A stretch of DNA of 64,000 nt, from assembly GCA_021155205.1 (NCBI GenBank), contig JAJNPS010000023.1:1-64000 (forward strand), given 5' to 3'. The first letter of the stretch is position 1. Every line of letters starts with the position of its first letter. The translations under genes and the position numbers were made by a program. Below the pieces are notes generated by a model. The model had not been told where the DNA came from, searched no databases, and saw nothing but the letters and a program-made list of their open reading frames with translations. This DNA is from Rhodobacterales bacterium. GTDB lineage: Bacteria; Pseudomonadota; Alphaproteobacteria; Rhodobacterales; Rhodobacteraceae. Shown in pieces: positions 18,299 through 28,677 of the stretch.

Positions 18299-18318
18299 GG
18301 TGCGTGGAACCACGCACC
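18299..18318. terminator. 9-bp hairpin after typA
   Basis: GGTGCGTGG and CCACGCACC form a perfect stem with almost no spacer (effective loop GAAC) 6 bp beyond the typA stop. It lies between the convergent typA and DUF1330 genes and probably ends both transcripts, though no T-run follows. Confidence 0.5.
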
Positions 18319-18352
18319 CTACGTAGGGTTGTGCTTGCACGCACCACTACGG
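18316..18352. repeat. Overlapping palindromic repeat in the typA-DUF1330 junction
   Basis: A perfect 14-bp palindrome (ACCCTACGTAGGGT, 18316-18329) overlaps the first hairpin, and an imperfect hairpin with loop CTTG (about 18322-18352) follows. The two units share the CGTGG/CACGCACC and CTACG words, as in tandem REP-like palindromes. Copy number in the genome is unknown. The right end touches the last codons of the DUF1330 gene. Confidence 0.45.
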
Positions 18353-18640
18353 CCCGACCTCTTCGACCACCACCAGATCGCGCACTGCCGCGCCATTGGC
18401 ATGCGCCAAAGCCGCCTGGTACGCAGGCGAATTGTAGCACTCCACCGCCTGTTCCAGCGACGGGAACCGCGCCACCACATTGCGGGGCCGGTCGTTGCCC
18501 TCAAGCTGCACATAGCGCCCGCCGCGTGCGAGGAATACGCCCCCATGCGCCGCGATGGCGGTCGTCGCCCCTGCGGCGTACCTGGCATAGGCTTCGGTGT
18601 CGGTCACATGCACATGGGCGATCCAGAGCGCGGTTGCCAT
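18347..18640 (-). CDS. DUF1330 family protein
   Basis: 97 residues. The fold is a ferredoxin-like dimeric alpha/beta-barrel type: WIAHVHVTDTEAYARYAAGA, then FLARGGRYVQLEGNDRP and VVARFPSLEQAVECYNSPAYQAA are the hallmarks of DUF1330. Function unknown. It starts 5 bp after the alaS stop, so it is probably translated from the alaS transcript. Confidence 0.9.
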   Translation of the reverse strand: MATALWIAHVHVTDTEAYARYAAGATTAIAAHGGVFLARGGRYVQLEGNDRPRNVVARFPSLEQAVECYNSPAYQAALAHANGAAVRDLVVVEEVGP

Positions 18641-18645
18641 GACCC

Positions 18646-21300
18646 CTACCCCGCAATGACGGCTTCGGCCGCCCTGATCGCCGCTTCGGCGGCGCCGATA
18701 TCGGCACCGCCCGCCTGCGCCATGTCGGCCCGTCCGCCACCGCCCTTGCCGCCCATCGCCTCGGCCGCCGCCTTGACCAGCGCCACCGCCGACAGCCGCG
18801 CCGTCAGGTCGTTCGTGACCCCCGCCGCCACGGCCGGCTTGCCGCCGGTATCGGCGATCAGCAGCACGGCGCCAGTACCAAGCCGCGCCTTCATCTCGTC
18901 GATCAGACCCGGCAAGTCCTTGCCCGAGACACCGGAAAGCACCTGAGAAATGAAGGCCACGCCATTGATATCCTTTGATTCTGGTCCGGCAGCCTTGCCA
19001 CCCATCGCCAGTTCGCGGCGCAGTTGCGCCACCTCGTTCTGAAGGGCGCGGCGTTCGTCTGCCAGCGCCTTGACGCGCACCGGCACATCCTCGGCATGGG
19101 TCTTCAGCATAAGCGCCGTCTCTGACAGAATCTGGTCCCGGCCGCGCAGGTGGTCGAGCGCCAGTTGTCCGGTCAGACCTTCGACACGGCGCACCCCGGC
19201 ACTGGAGGCGCTGTCGCCCAGCAGCACGAATGCCCCGATGTCGCCGGTGCGGCGCACATGCGTGCCACCACAAAGTTCCAGCGAATAGGTCACGCCGTCC
19301 GCGCCCTTGCCCGACCCGTCCAGCACGCCCATCGACACGACCCGCACCTCGTCGCCGTACTTTTCGCCGAACAGCGCCTGCGCGCCGATGGCCCGCGCGT
19401 CGTCGGGCGTCATGATCCGCGTTTCCACCGGACTGTTCTGGCGGATAAAGGTATTCACCTCGCGTTCCACCTGCGCCTGATCGGCCGCACTCATCGCCTG
19501 TCCGTGGCTGAAATCGAACCGCAGCCGGTCGGCGGCGTTCAGGCTGCCGCGTTGTGCCACATGCGGGCCAAGCGTACGCCGCAGCGCCTCGTGCAGCAGA
19601 TGGGTGGCAGAATGGTTGCCGCGAATGGCCGTCCGGCGGTCATGCAGCACCGCAAGACGCGCGGCCTGGCCCCGGGCCAGATGCCCCTCGCGCACGCTGG
19701 CGACATGAATGACGACGCCTGCCGCCTTGCGGGTATCCGTCACTTCGGCGCGGCCCGTATCGGTCACGATCCAGCCATGATCGCCGACCTGGCCACCGTT
19801 TTCGGCGTAGAACGGCGTCTGGTTCACGACCACCTGCACGGCCTCGCCCGCCTCGGCCCGGTCGACCGTTGCAGCGTCGCGCACCAGGGCGGTGATCACG
19901 CCCTCGGCGGCCTCGGTGTCATAACCCAGGAACTCCGTCACCCCTTGCGCATCGGCGATGTCGAACCAGACGCGCGCATCCTTGGCGTCGCCCGTGCCCG
20001 ACCAGCTTGCGCGCGCCTTGGCCTTTTGCTCGGCCATCGCAGCCTCGAAGCCTGCCACATCCACCGCGCGGCCCTTTTCGCGCAAGGCGTCCTGCGTCAG
20101 GTCCAGCGGGAACCCGTAGGTGTCGTAAAGCTTGAACGCCGCCGCCCCCGGCAGGTCCGCGCCGACCGGAATGCGCGCGATCTCGTCATCCAGAAGCCTC
20201 AGGCCCCGGTCCAGCGTGGTGATGAAGCGCGCCTCTTCCAGACGCAGCGTCTCTTCGATCAGCGCCTGCGCCTGCTGCAGTTCGGGATAGGCCGTGCCCA
20301 TCTGGCGCACCAGTGCAGGCACCAGCCGGAACATCACCGGGTCGTCGGCCCCAAGCATGTGGGCATGTCGCATCGCCCGGCGCATGATGCGCCGCAGGAC
20401 ATAGCCACGGCCTTCGTTCGACGGCATGACGCCATCGGCGATCAGGAAACTGGTCGATCGCAAATGGTCGGCAATGACGCGGTGATGGGTTTTGCCGGGG
20501 CCGTCGGGGTCGGTCGAGGTCGCATGTGCGCTTGCCTCGATCAGGCTGCGCATCAGGTCGGTATCATAGTTGTCGTGCTTGCCCTGCAGCAATGCGCCGA
20601 TCCGTTCCAGCCCCATGCCGGTGTCGATCGACTGCATCTTGAGCGGGATCAGCCGGCCATCGGCAAGCTGTTCGTTCTGCATGAACACGTTGTTCCAGAT
20701 CTCGATGAAACGGTCGCCATCCTCGTCCGGGCTGCCGGGCGGGCCGCCGGGAATGTGTGGCCCATGGTCATAGAAGATCTCGGTGCAGGGGCCGCAGGGG
20801 CCGGTCGGTCCCATTCGCCAGAAATTGTCGTCCGTCGGAATGCGGATGATGCGGTGGTCGGGCAGGTTTGCGACCTTTTTCCAGATCGCCGCCGCCTCGT
20901 CATCGGTGTGGTAGATGGTGACGCAGAGCCGCTCGGGGTTGATCGCGAAATCACGGGTCAGAAGTTCCCAGGAAAAGCGGATCGCGTCATCCTTGAAATA
21001 GTCGCCAAAGCTGAAATTTCCCAGCATTTCAAAGAACGTATGGTGCCGTGCGGTATAGCCCACATTGTCCAGATCGTTATGCTTGCCGCCCGCGCGCACG
21101 CATTTCTGCGCCGTTGTTGCGCGCTTGTAGTCGCGCGTTTCCACCCCGGTAAAGCAGTTCTTGAATTGCACCATGCCGGAATTTGCAAACATCAGCGTCG
21201 GATCGTTGCGCGGCACCAGCGGGCTGGAGGCCACGACGCGGTGGCCGTTGCGCGCAAAGAAGTCAAGGAAGGTGGAGCGGATGTCGTTCAGCGACGGCAT
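18646..21300 (-). CDS. alaS: Alanyl-tRNA synthetase
   Basis: 884 residues. Charges tRNA-Ala and hydrolyses mischarged Ser/Gly-tRNA. The class II catalytic core begins at residue 1 (SLNDIRSTFLDFFARNGH, RHHTFFEMLGNFSFGDYFK). The editing-site metal ligands are NHSATHLLH and LCGGTH, and the C-terminal DHH-associated domain ends in GGKGGGGRADMAQAGG. The start at 21300 has AAAGG upstream; the frame further up is not conserved. DUF1330 follows on the same strand. Confidence 0.98.
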   Translation of the reverse strand: MPSLNDIRSTFLDFFARNGHRVVASSPLVPRNDPTLMFANSGMVQFKNCFTGVETRDYKRATTAQKCVRAGGKHNDLDNVGYTARHHTFFEMLGNFSFGDYFKDDAIRFSWELLTRDFAINPERLCVTIYHTDDEAAAIWKKVANLPDHRIIRIPTDDNFWRMGPTGPCGPCTEIFYDHGPHIPGGPPGSPDEDGDRFIEIWNNVFMQNEQLADGRLIPLKMQSIDTGMGLERIGALLQGKHDNYDTDLMRSLIEASAHATSTDPDGPGKTHHRVIADHLRSTSFLIADGVMPSNEGRGYVLRRIMRRAMRHAHMLGADDPVMFRLVPALVRQMGTAYPELQQAQALIEETLRLEEARFITTLDRGLRLLDDEIARIPVGADLPGAAAFKLYDTYGFPLDLTQDALREKGRAVDVAGFEAAMAEQKAKARASWSGTGDAKDARVWFDIADAQGVTEFLGYDTEAAEGVITALVRDAATVDRAEAGEAVQVVVNQTPFYAENGGQVGDHGWIVTDTGRAEVTDTRKAAGVVIHVASVREGHLARGQAARLAVLHDRRTAIRGNHSATHLLHEALRRTLGPHVAQRGSLNAADRLRFDFSHGQAMSAADQAQVEREVNTFIRQNSPVETRIMTPDDARAIGAQALFGEKYGDEVRVVSMGVLDGSGKGADGVTYSLELCGGTHVRRTGDIGAFVLLGDSASSAGVRRVEGLTGQLALDHLRGRDQILSETALMLKTHAEDVPVRVKALADERRALQNEVAQLRRELAMGGKAAGPESKDINGVAFISQVLSGVSGKDLPGLIDEMKARLGTGAVLLIADTGGKPAVAAGVTNDLTARLSAVALVKAAAEAMGGKGGGGRADMAQAGGADIGAAEAAIRAAEAVIAG

Positions 21301-21657
21301 GTCGGGACCTTTCGGCAGGTTTTTCGCAAGGATGGAAACGTTTAGCCCCCCGGCCATGGGCTGTCCACATCCGCCGTGCCGCAGGCGCGAAATCACCGCG
21401 CGGGCGTGCCTCGTCAGCCGGCCAGTGTGCTTTGCAGTTGCAGGGCGAAAAGGGCAGACGGCGTGCAGATCGGATGTGCGGCGAACAGGTCCGCGGGCGA
21501 TGCTGCGTTGCGATCTTCGTCGGGACCGTCATCGCCCGGCAAAGGCCCGTGCGAACCCCAAAGAGATGACGCCGAGGGTGCCTGGATGCAAAACGGCCGG
21601 GACTGCTGCCCTGGCCGTTGCTTTTTCCTGAAACGCGACACCAGGTGCCCGCGCCTG
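21301..21657. other. Intergenic region between recA and alaS
   Basis: 357 bp without a convincing gene. It contains the recA terminator hairpin at its right end and must contain the alaS promoter at its left. Several frames are open but are Arg/Pro/Ala-rich, lack ribosome sites and look non-coding. No riboswitch or tRNA fold recognised. Confidence 0.6.
21588..21620 (-). terminator. recA transcription terminator
   Basis: AACGGCC and GGCCGTT (21592-21598 with 21613-21619), with an inner GGG/CCC pairing, form a hairpin about 40 bp after the recA stop. Read on the minus strand it is followed by TTTT. A five-T run also follows on the plus strand, so it could work in both directions. Confidence 0.65.
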
Positions 21658-22731
<1,074 letters not shown>

Positions 22732-22782
22732 CTTCGAGCTTCCTTATTCCATAGCCGCCATCCGGCGGCAATTGTTGCGCAT

Positions 22783-22797
22783 GTTCCTCAAGTGTTC
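22783..22797 (-). promoter_or_regulatory. SOS/LexA box of recA
   Basis: GTTC-N7-GTTC, the direct-repeat LexA site of alphaproteobacteria, is perfect here and lies 52 bp upstream of the recA start. It overlaps the expected recA promoter. It is about 138 bp from the divergent sulfotransferase-like gene, which is unlikely to share it. Confidence 0.85.
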
Positions 22798-22934
22798 TCA
22801 TCTTTATGAGATCAAAAAGGGAACAATTCAATCCAAATTCGATAGGCCATCATCTGATGCGATGCGTTAAGGGAACGTTTACAACACCCGTCAAAGCAGG
22901 CAGAAAGTCGAGAAAAACGGGGTATCGGGGGCGA

Positions 22935-23588
22935 ATGCTGGTATTTTTCGACCAAAGGCTGGTGATCCTGGCCACACCCAAGACGGGATCCACGGCGATT
23001 GCCTCGGCGCTCGAATCGCTGGCGCAGGTGTCGGTCCAGCGACCGCCCCTGTTGAAGCACACCAATGTCCACCGCTATCACCGATTCATCGGGCCCTATC
23101 TTGCCGCGGCCTCCAAAGACGCCTTTACCGTCGTCGCCCTGATGCGCGAGCCCCGCGACTGGCTGGGCAGCTGGTATCGCTATCGCCAGCGCGACATCGT
23201 CACCGACACGAACAAGCAGACGAAGGCGATCAGTTTCGACGCCTTCGTCGCCGGCTGGTGTGCGGACCCGCAGCCGGAATTCGCCGCCGTGGGCAGCCAG
23301 GCGCGGTTTCTGGCGCCGCAGAACGGCGCGCGCGTCGACCATCTGTTCCGCTATGAGGACATCGGGGGATTTGTCGAGTTTCTGGAGGATCGCCTGGGCT
23401 GCGAGATCGTGCTGCCGCGGCTGAACGTGTCGCCTGTCGCATCGCTTGACCTTTCGAACGCGACCGAGGCGCGGCTGAAGATCACGGCGGCGCGGGATTA
23501 TGCGCTTTATGCCGACCTGCTGGCGGCCCGCGATGCGCCCTATGCTGCGCTGTCGCAACCGCCCGAGGCCGCATCGGCGCCCGTCTGA
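22935..23588 (+). CDS. Sulfotransferase-like protein
   Basis: 217 residues. The N-terminal FDQRLVILATPKTGSTAIASAL contains the PKTGST loop that binds the 5'-phosphosulfate of PAPS in sulfotransferases. The 3'-phosphate-binding Arg/Ser region is likely MREPRDWLGSWYRYR. Homologues in this order are often labelled 'gamma-glutamyl kinase', which the motifs do not support. The start at 22935 has GGGGGCGA upstream and places the motif at the N-terminus. Acceptor substrate unknown. Divergent from recA. Confidence 0.75.
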   Translation: MLVFFDQRLVILATPKTGSTAIASALESLAQVSVQRPPLLKHTNVHRYHRFIGPYLAAASKDAFTVVALMREPRDWLGSWYRYRQRDIVTDTNKQTKAISFDAFVAGWCADPQPEFAAVGSQARFLAPQNGARVDHLFRYEDIGGFVEFLEDRLGCEIVLPRLNVSPVASLDLSNATEARLKITAARDYALYADLLAARDAPYAALSQPPEAASAPV

Positions 23589-23664
23589 GCTGTCACGCGC
23601 CCACCCAGCCCGGTGCCTGCCTCGCCGCACGAACGGGGGGGCCATCCCGCGGCGGGGTGCCGCG

Positions 23665-25977
23665 TCAGTGCAGCTGGCCCTGGACGGTCGTTGTCAGGTC
23701 GGTCAGTGAAAAGGGTTTCGGCAGAAAGACCGAATTGGGGATGCGCGCCTGACCTTCGGACAGGCAATCCTCGGCATAGCCGGAGATAAATATCACCCGC
23801 GCATCGGGGCGATCTTTCAGCGCCTCGCGGACCCAGCTTGGGCCGTCCATTCCGGGCATCACCACGTCCGTCACAAAGATGTCGACCTGAAGCGTCGGAT
23901 CTTCCAGCATGCGCAGGGCATCCTCGGCGCAGTCGGCCTCCAGCACGGTATAGCCGCGCATCCGCAGCGCGCGCGAGGCAAAGGCACGCACCGGCGCCTC
24001 GTCCTCGACCAGAAGGACCACGCCTTCGCCTTGCTTCATCAAGGGCTTGCGGGCGGGTTCAGGCGGCGCGACATCCTCGGGGCGGATTTCGTGGACCGGG
24101 AAATAGAGCGAGAAGGTCGACCCCTCGCCCGGTTCGCTGTCGACAAAGATGTAGCCGCCCGACTGCTTGACGATGCCGTAGACGGTGGACAGCCCCAGAC
24201 CCGTGCCCTCACCCGACCGTTTGGTGGTGTAGAAAGGCTCGAATATCTTCTGCAGCTTGTCGGCGGGAATGCCCATGCCGGTATCGACCACGCGGATGAC
24301 CGCATATTCCCCTTGTGGCACGACCGCCCGGTCGCGGCGAAGCTCCTCGGCCAGCGTCACGGCCTCGGTCTCGATGCGGATGGTGCCGCCTGCCGCCATG
24401 GCATCGCGCGCGTTGACGACCAGGTTGACCATGACCTGCTCCAGTTGCCGCTTGTCGGCGCGGATCGGCCCGAGCAGCGGATCCTGCACCAGTTTCAGCG
24501 CCGTCCTTTCGCCGACCAGACGGTTCAGCAGATGCGTCAGCTCCGACAGGACATCGTGCAGGTCGATCCGCTCCGGCTTCATGGTCTGTTTGCGGGAATA
24601 GGCCAAAAGCTGGCTGACCAGCGCGCCGGCGCGGTTCGCGTTCTGCTGGATCTGCATCAGGTCGGCATAGTCGGTATCGGTCCGGTTGCGCCGCAGCAGC
24701 AACAGGTCGCAATGCCCGGTGATGGCAGTCAGCAGGTTGTTGAAGTCATGCGCCACGCCCCCGGCAAGCTGGCCGATGGCCTGCATCTTCTGGCTTTGGA
24801 TGAACTGCGCTTCAAGCTCCTTCAGGGCGGTGGCATCGGCCAGCACCGCCAGCGCACCGGGTTGGCCATGGATGACCATGCGCCGCAAGGCCACCTGCAG
24901 ATATCGCCTGTCGGCAGCACTGCGCGTCTGCAAAACCTCGGAGGCCGTGGGCAGCCGCCCGTCGACGACATCGGCCAGCCATTCGCCGACCGGACGGCCA
25001 AGCCCGTCGAACAGATCGTGGAACATCGCCGGGGCACCGGGTGCAATTCCGGCCAGATCGCGCGCCGCCCGGTTGGCAGAGGTCAGCGTGCCGTCGTGCG
25101 ACACCTTCATCAGTGCCACCGGCAAGTGTTCGAATTCGGCCAGCACCGAATCGTCGGCGCGACCGGCGGGAACCGGAAACAGATAGATCTCGCGCCGTTC
25201 GCCAGCCCCCTCGATTTCGGACAGGATGGCGCGAACCGCGCCGCTGGCGGCGCTGACCTCGACCTCTTCGCCATTGCGCACGACCGGCGCGACAAAGACC
25301 CGGTCCAGCCGTTTCGGGCGCGCCCCCAAGAGTTTGCGCATCGCCTCGTTGGAAAACAGCACCACCCCGGCCTTGTTGGCAACCATCATCGGCAGGCTGA
25401 GCGTTTCCGCGCCGCGCCCGACGCCGGTGCGGTCCTGAAACTCTTCAAGCCGCCACAGAAACCGTCCCGTCGACATCGCCGTGCAGGAAAGCCGCATGTG
25501 ACCCCGCCGCGTCACCACATCCTCGCGCGCCGACCCGCGCAGTTCGGCCCGCGCCTGCAGGCGGAACATCACCGCGCCGGGCGATGCGAAATGTTCGCCG
25601 AGCGTGGCGACCAGTGTTGTCGCATCGCTGCCCTGAAAGCGGTCGGTCGCGGCCTTGTTGCGCAGGTGGATTTCGCCCAGGCGGTCGGTGGTAAAGGCAG
25701 GGGCGGCGTCTTCACCGACAAGGCGGAACAGCCGGAACTCTTCGCGCGCAAGGCGGCGCTGATGGTACATCTGGCTGCCCTTTATGATCACCACCAGCAC
25801 CGCCAGTGTCACCCCGGCCACCGTCAGCGTCAGCCGAGTCGTCGGGGCCTGTGCCACCGCCGCGCCAGCAAGGCAGGCGGCCGCACCGAACAGCAGATAC
25901 CCGACCCTGGGGGCAAGCCCGCGCGCGGTCTCGGCAATGGTGGCGGTTTCGGCGGTCGCCAAAATGTCCCTCGTCAC
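23665..25977 (-). CDS. cckA: CckA hybrid histidine kinase
   Basis: 770 residues. Two N-terminal transmembrane helices (about 26-45 and 50-66) are followed by PAS-like sensing regions, the H-box GGVAHDFNNLL, the ATPase domain (N box NLVVNARDAM, G boxes DTGMGI and GEGTGLGLS) and a C-terminal receiver with phospho-Asp in FVTDVVMPGMDG. This is the layout of CckA, which feeds phosphate through ChpT to CtrA and controls motility, gene transfer agents or the cell cycle in alphaproteobacteria. The start is GTG with a weak ribosome site. A CtrA-type box lies upstream. Confidence 0.93.
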   Translation of the reverse strand: MTRDILATAETATIAETARGLAPRVGYLLFGAAACLAGAAVAQAPTTRLTLTVAGVTLAVLVVIIKGSQMYHQRRLAREEFRLFRLVGEDAAPAFTTDRLGEIHLRNKAATDRFQGSDATTLVATLGEHFASPGAVMFRLQARAELRGSAREDVVTRRGHMRLSCTAMSTGRFLWRLEEFQDRTGVGRGAETLSLPMMVANKAGVVLFSNEAMRKLLGARPKRLDRVFVAPVVRNGEEVEVSAASGAVRAILSEIEGAGERREIYLFPVPAGRADDSVLAEFEHLPVALMKVSHDGTLTSANRAARDLAGIAPGAPAMFHDLFDGLGRPVGEWLADVVDGRLPTASEVLQTRSAADRRYLQVALRRMVIHGQPGALAVLADATALKELEAQFIQSQKMQAIGQLAGGVAHDFNNLLTAITGHCDLLLLRRNRTDTDYADLMQIQQNANRAGALVSQLLAYSRKQTMKPERIDLHDVLSELTHLLNRLVGERTALKLVQDPLLGPIRADKRQLEQVMVNLVVNARDAMAAGGTIRIETEAVTLAEELRRDRAVVPQGEYAVIRVVDTGMGIPADKLQKIFEPFYTTKRSGEGTGLGLSTVYGIVKQSGGYIFVDSEPGEGSTFSLYFPVHEIRPEDVAPPEPARKPLMKQGEGVVLLVEDEAPVRAFASRALRMRGYTVLEADCAEDALRMLEDPTLQVDIFVTDVVMPGMDGPSWVREALKDRPDARVIFISGYAEDCLSEGQARIPNSVFLPKPFSLTDLTTTVQGQLH

Positions 25978-26019
25978 GCTTTGGATTCGCAGTCCTGGGT
26001 CTATACGGCAGCCAAATCG

Positions 26020-26034
26020 TTAATCGTGGTTTAA
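26020..26034 (-). promoter_or_regulatory. CtrA-type binding site upstream of cckA
   Basis: TTAA-N7-TTAA, extended to TTAAC on one side, matches the CtrA consensus. It lies 43 bp upstream of the cckA start codon within the 95-bp gap after the RsmB-like gene. A GATTC (CcrM-type GANTC) site lies between it and the start codon at 25984-25988. Confidence 0.6.
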
Positions 26035-26072
26035 CTTCGGCAATTATTCCATCTCAGGTTGCATTTCTTGAA

Positions 26073-27224
26073 TCAGACCCGCCGCATCACCGCCAGAAAA
26101 AAACCGTCGCCGCCCTCCAAAGGCGTGAACTGCCGCCTTTTCTCCACAGTCCAACGCGGGTCGCGCGTCAGCAAGGCCGCGATCTGGTCGTCGTTTTCGG
26201 CCCGCAGGACGGAACAGGTGACATAGGCAAGGTACCCGCCCTGCCCGACCATTCCAGCCGCCCGGTCAAGAATCTGCGCCTGCAGACTGCACAGATCCTG
26301 CAGGCGCGCGGGCGTCAGCCGCCATTTGCCCTCGGGATCACGCCGCCAGCTGCCGGACCCCGAACAGGGCACATCCGTCAGCACCAGATCATAGGGCGCC
26401 GTGGTTTCCGGACGGTCTGTCAGGGTGATGGCGGTCCCGGCCCGCGCCGCGCGCGCGACAAGGTCCGTCATGCGGCCTGGCACCGCGTCATGGGCAAAGA
26501 CGGCGACGGGCAGGCGCGCCGCGATGGCCAGCGTCTTTCCCCCGCCGCCGGCACAAAGGTCCAAGATCCTGTCCCCCTGGCGCAACGGCAACTGTGCGAC
26601 CACGGCCTGCGACGCGGCATCCTGCAGTTCCACACCCCCGTCAAGATAGGCGGCCGAGGTCTGGATGCGCCGCGTGCCGCCTGTGACCCTGATCGCGGTC
26701 TCGGCAAGGGCGTGGGGTTCCCCGACGATCCCCTGTCCGGCCAGCAGGCGGATGGCGTCATCGCGCGACAGCCGTGCCGCATTGACGCGCAGAAAGACCG
26801 GGGCGCGGTTTTGCAGGGCCTGCAGCACCGGCACCGCACTGTCGCCGAGCGATTGCTCGAACGCCGCGCCCAGCCAGTCCGGGATGTCAAGACGCTCCCA
26901 CTCCTCGGGGGGACGCCCGGCCTCATCCGGACCGGGCGGCACCGGGCTGTGGGGCGCGCCCTGAAATAGCGCCGCGACATCATCGCCGAGGCCACGGGCG
27001 CGTCCCAGGATCAGCCCCCGTCCGGTCATCCCGCCGCCAAGTGCTGCAAAGGATCGCCGACAGCGCAGTGCGTCATAGACGAGATCGCGCACCGCGGCCC
27101 GGTCGCCGGACCCCGCATAGCGCGAGGCCCTGCCCCAGTTGGTCAAGGCCTTTTCGGCGGGGTCCCCGCCCAGAACCCGGTCCAGCACCTCGATCGCCGC
27201 CTGGGCCCGCGCGCCGGGGGTCAT
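26073..27224 (-). CDS. RsmB/NOP-family RNA m5C methyltransferase
   Basis: 383 residues. SAM-dependent cytosine-5 RNA methyltransferase. The N-terminal NusB-like part is reduced (ALRCRRSFAALGG), then the catalytic domain carries DLCAGGGGKT (SAM loop), TDVPCSGSG (Pro-Cys motif) and YVTCSVL (second catalytic Cys). It probably methylates 16S rRNA, but tRNA cannot be excluded. It begins 4 bp after the guaB stop, implying co-transcription. Confidence 0.9.
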   Translation of the reverse strand: MTPGARAQAAIEVLDRVLGGDPAEKALTNWGRASRYAGSGDRAAVRDLVYDALRCRRSFAALGGGMTGRGLILGRARGLGDDVAALFQGAPHSPVPPGPDEAGRPPEEWERLDIPDWLGAAFEQSLGDSAVPVLQALQNRAPVFLRVNAARLSRDDAIRLLAGQGIVGEPHALAETAIRVTGGTRRIQTSAAYLDGGVELQDAASQAVVAQLPLRQGDRILDLCAGGGGKTLAIAARLPVAVFAHDAVPGRMTDLVARAARAGTAITLTDRPETTAPYDLVLTDVPCSGSGSWRRDPEGKWRLTPARLQDLCSLQAQILDRAAGMVGQGGYLAYVTCSVLRAENDDQIAALLTRDPRWTVEKRRQFTPLEGGDGFFLAVMRRV

Positions 27225-27228
27225 CGGA

Positions 27229-28677
27229 TTACATCACGCGGTAGTTCGGGCTTTCGCGGGTGATCTGCACGTCGTGGACGTGGCTTTCCTTCAGACCCGC
27301 GCCGGTGATCCGCACGAACTCGCACCTGGTCCGCATCTCGGTCACGCTGCGGCAGCCGGTATAGCCCATTGCGGCGCGCAGACCGCCGACCATCTGGTGA
27401 ATGACCGTGGCGGCGGCGCCCTTATAGGGCACCTGGCCCTCGATCCCTTCGGGTACCAGCTTGTCGCTGGCGGCATCCTTCTGGAAATAGCGGTCCGCCG
27501 ATCCGCGCGCCATCGCGCCAAGGCTGCCCATTCCGCGATAGGCCTTGAAGGATCGGCCGTTCCACAGGATCACCTCGCCGGGGGACTCGTCCGTGCCTGC
27601 AATCGCAGACCCGACCATGGCGCAGGACGCACCCGCCGCGATGGCCTTGGCAAAGTCGCCGGAATACTTGATGCCGCCATCGGCGATGATCGGGATGTCG
27701 CCCGCCGCGCGCACCGCATCCATGATCGCGGTCAGTTGCGGCACGCCCACACCTGCGACAATGCGCGTGGTGCAGATGCTGCCGGGGCCGATCCCGACCT
27801 TGACCGCGTCCGCTCCGGCGCCGATCAGCGCCCGCGTCGCCTCGCCCGTCGCGACGTTGCCTGCCACGACCTGCACGTCGTTCGAGAGCCGCTTGATCCG
27901 CTCCACCGCCCGCGCGACACCTTCGGAATGGCCATGCGCGGTGTCGATCACCACCATGTCGACACCTGCGTCGATCAGCGCCTCGGACCGCGCGAAGCCT
28001 GCATCGCCCACGGTCGAGGCGGCAGCCACGCGCAGGCGTCCCATCGCATCCTTGCAGGCATGGGGGTTGAGGACCGCCGTTTCGGTATCCTTCAGCGTCA
28101 GCAGACCCGTCAGCTTGCCCGCGCCATCCGTCACCAGCAGCTTTTCGATCCGCCGCGCCTTCATCAGGCTGATCGCCTCGGCCCGGTCTGCGGGCTCGCG
28201 CAGGATCGCAAGGTTTTCGGACGTCATCATCACCCGAACAGGGGTGCGGTCATCGCTGGCAAAGCGCATGTCGCGGTTGGTGACGATGCCGACGACGCGG
28301 CCCTGGGCATCGACCACGGGAAAGCCCGTGATGTTGTAGCGTTCCATCAACACCTTGGCGTCCGCCAGGGTCTGATCGGGCGTCAGGGTGATCGGCGCAT
28401 AGACGATACCGCTTTCGAACCGCTTGACCCGCCGCACCTCGCGCGCCTGCGCCTCGGCATCCAGATTGCGGTGGATGACCCCGATTCCGCCCGCCTGCGC
28501 CATGGCGATCGCCATCCGCCCTTCGGTCACGGTATCCATGGCTGACGACAACAGCGGGATGTTCATGCGGATCAGTCTGGTGACATAGGTCGATGTATCC
28601 GCATCCGACGGCAGTACCGACGAGGCAGCCGGGACAAGCAGGACATCATCAAAGGTCAGGGCCTCGCGAATCTCCAT
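27229..28677 (-). CDS. guaB: Inosine-5'-monophosphate dehydrogenase
   Basis: 482 residues. Oxidises IMP to XMP in GMP synthesis. TIM-barrel start (ALTFDDVLLVPAAS), paired CBS domains (about 95-205), catalytic cysteine in GIGPGSICTTRIVAG and the mobile flap YRGMGSLGAM are all present. AGGAG lies upstream of the ATG at 28677; the long open frame above it is antisense to the amidotransferase gene and was rejected. Confidence 0.98.
   Translation of the reverse strand: MEIREALTFDDVLLVPAASSVLPSDADTSTYVTRLIRMNIPLLSSAMDTVTEGRMAIAMAQAGGIGVIHRNLDAEAQAREVRRVKRFESGIVYAPITLTPDQTLADAKVLMERYNITGFPVVDAQGRVVGIVTNRDMRFASDDRTPVRVMMTSENLAILREPADRAEAISLMKARRIEKLLVTDGAGKLTGLLTLKDTETAVLNPHACKDAMGRLRVAAASTVGDAGFARSEALIDAGVDMVVIDTAHGHSEGVARAVERIKRLSNDVQVVAGNVATGEATRALIGAGADAVKVGIGPGSICTTRIVAGVGVPQLTAIMDAVRAAGDIPIIADGGIKYSGDFAKAIAAGASCAMVGSAIAGTDESPGEVILWNGRSFKAYRGMGSLGAMARGSADRYFQKDAASDKLVPEGIEGQVPYKGAAATVIHQMVGGLRAAMGYTGCRSVTEMRTRCEFVRITGAGLKESHVHDVQITRESPNYRVM

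Noticed and set aside
19150..21345. 731-codon plus-strand frame inside alaS
   Set aside because: Antisense shadow of alaS without a start signal or recognisable domain.
22935..23588. Gamma-glutamyl kinase as the name of the gene next to recA
   Set aside because: No amino-acid kinase motif is present; the PKTGST loop points to a sulfotransferase-type fold instead.
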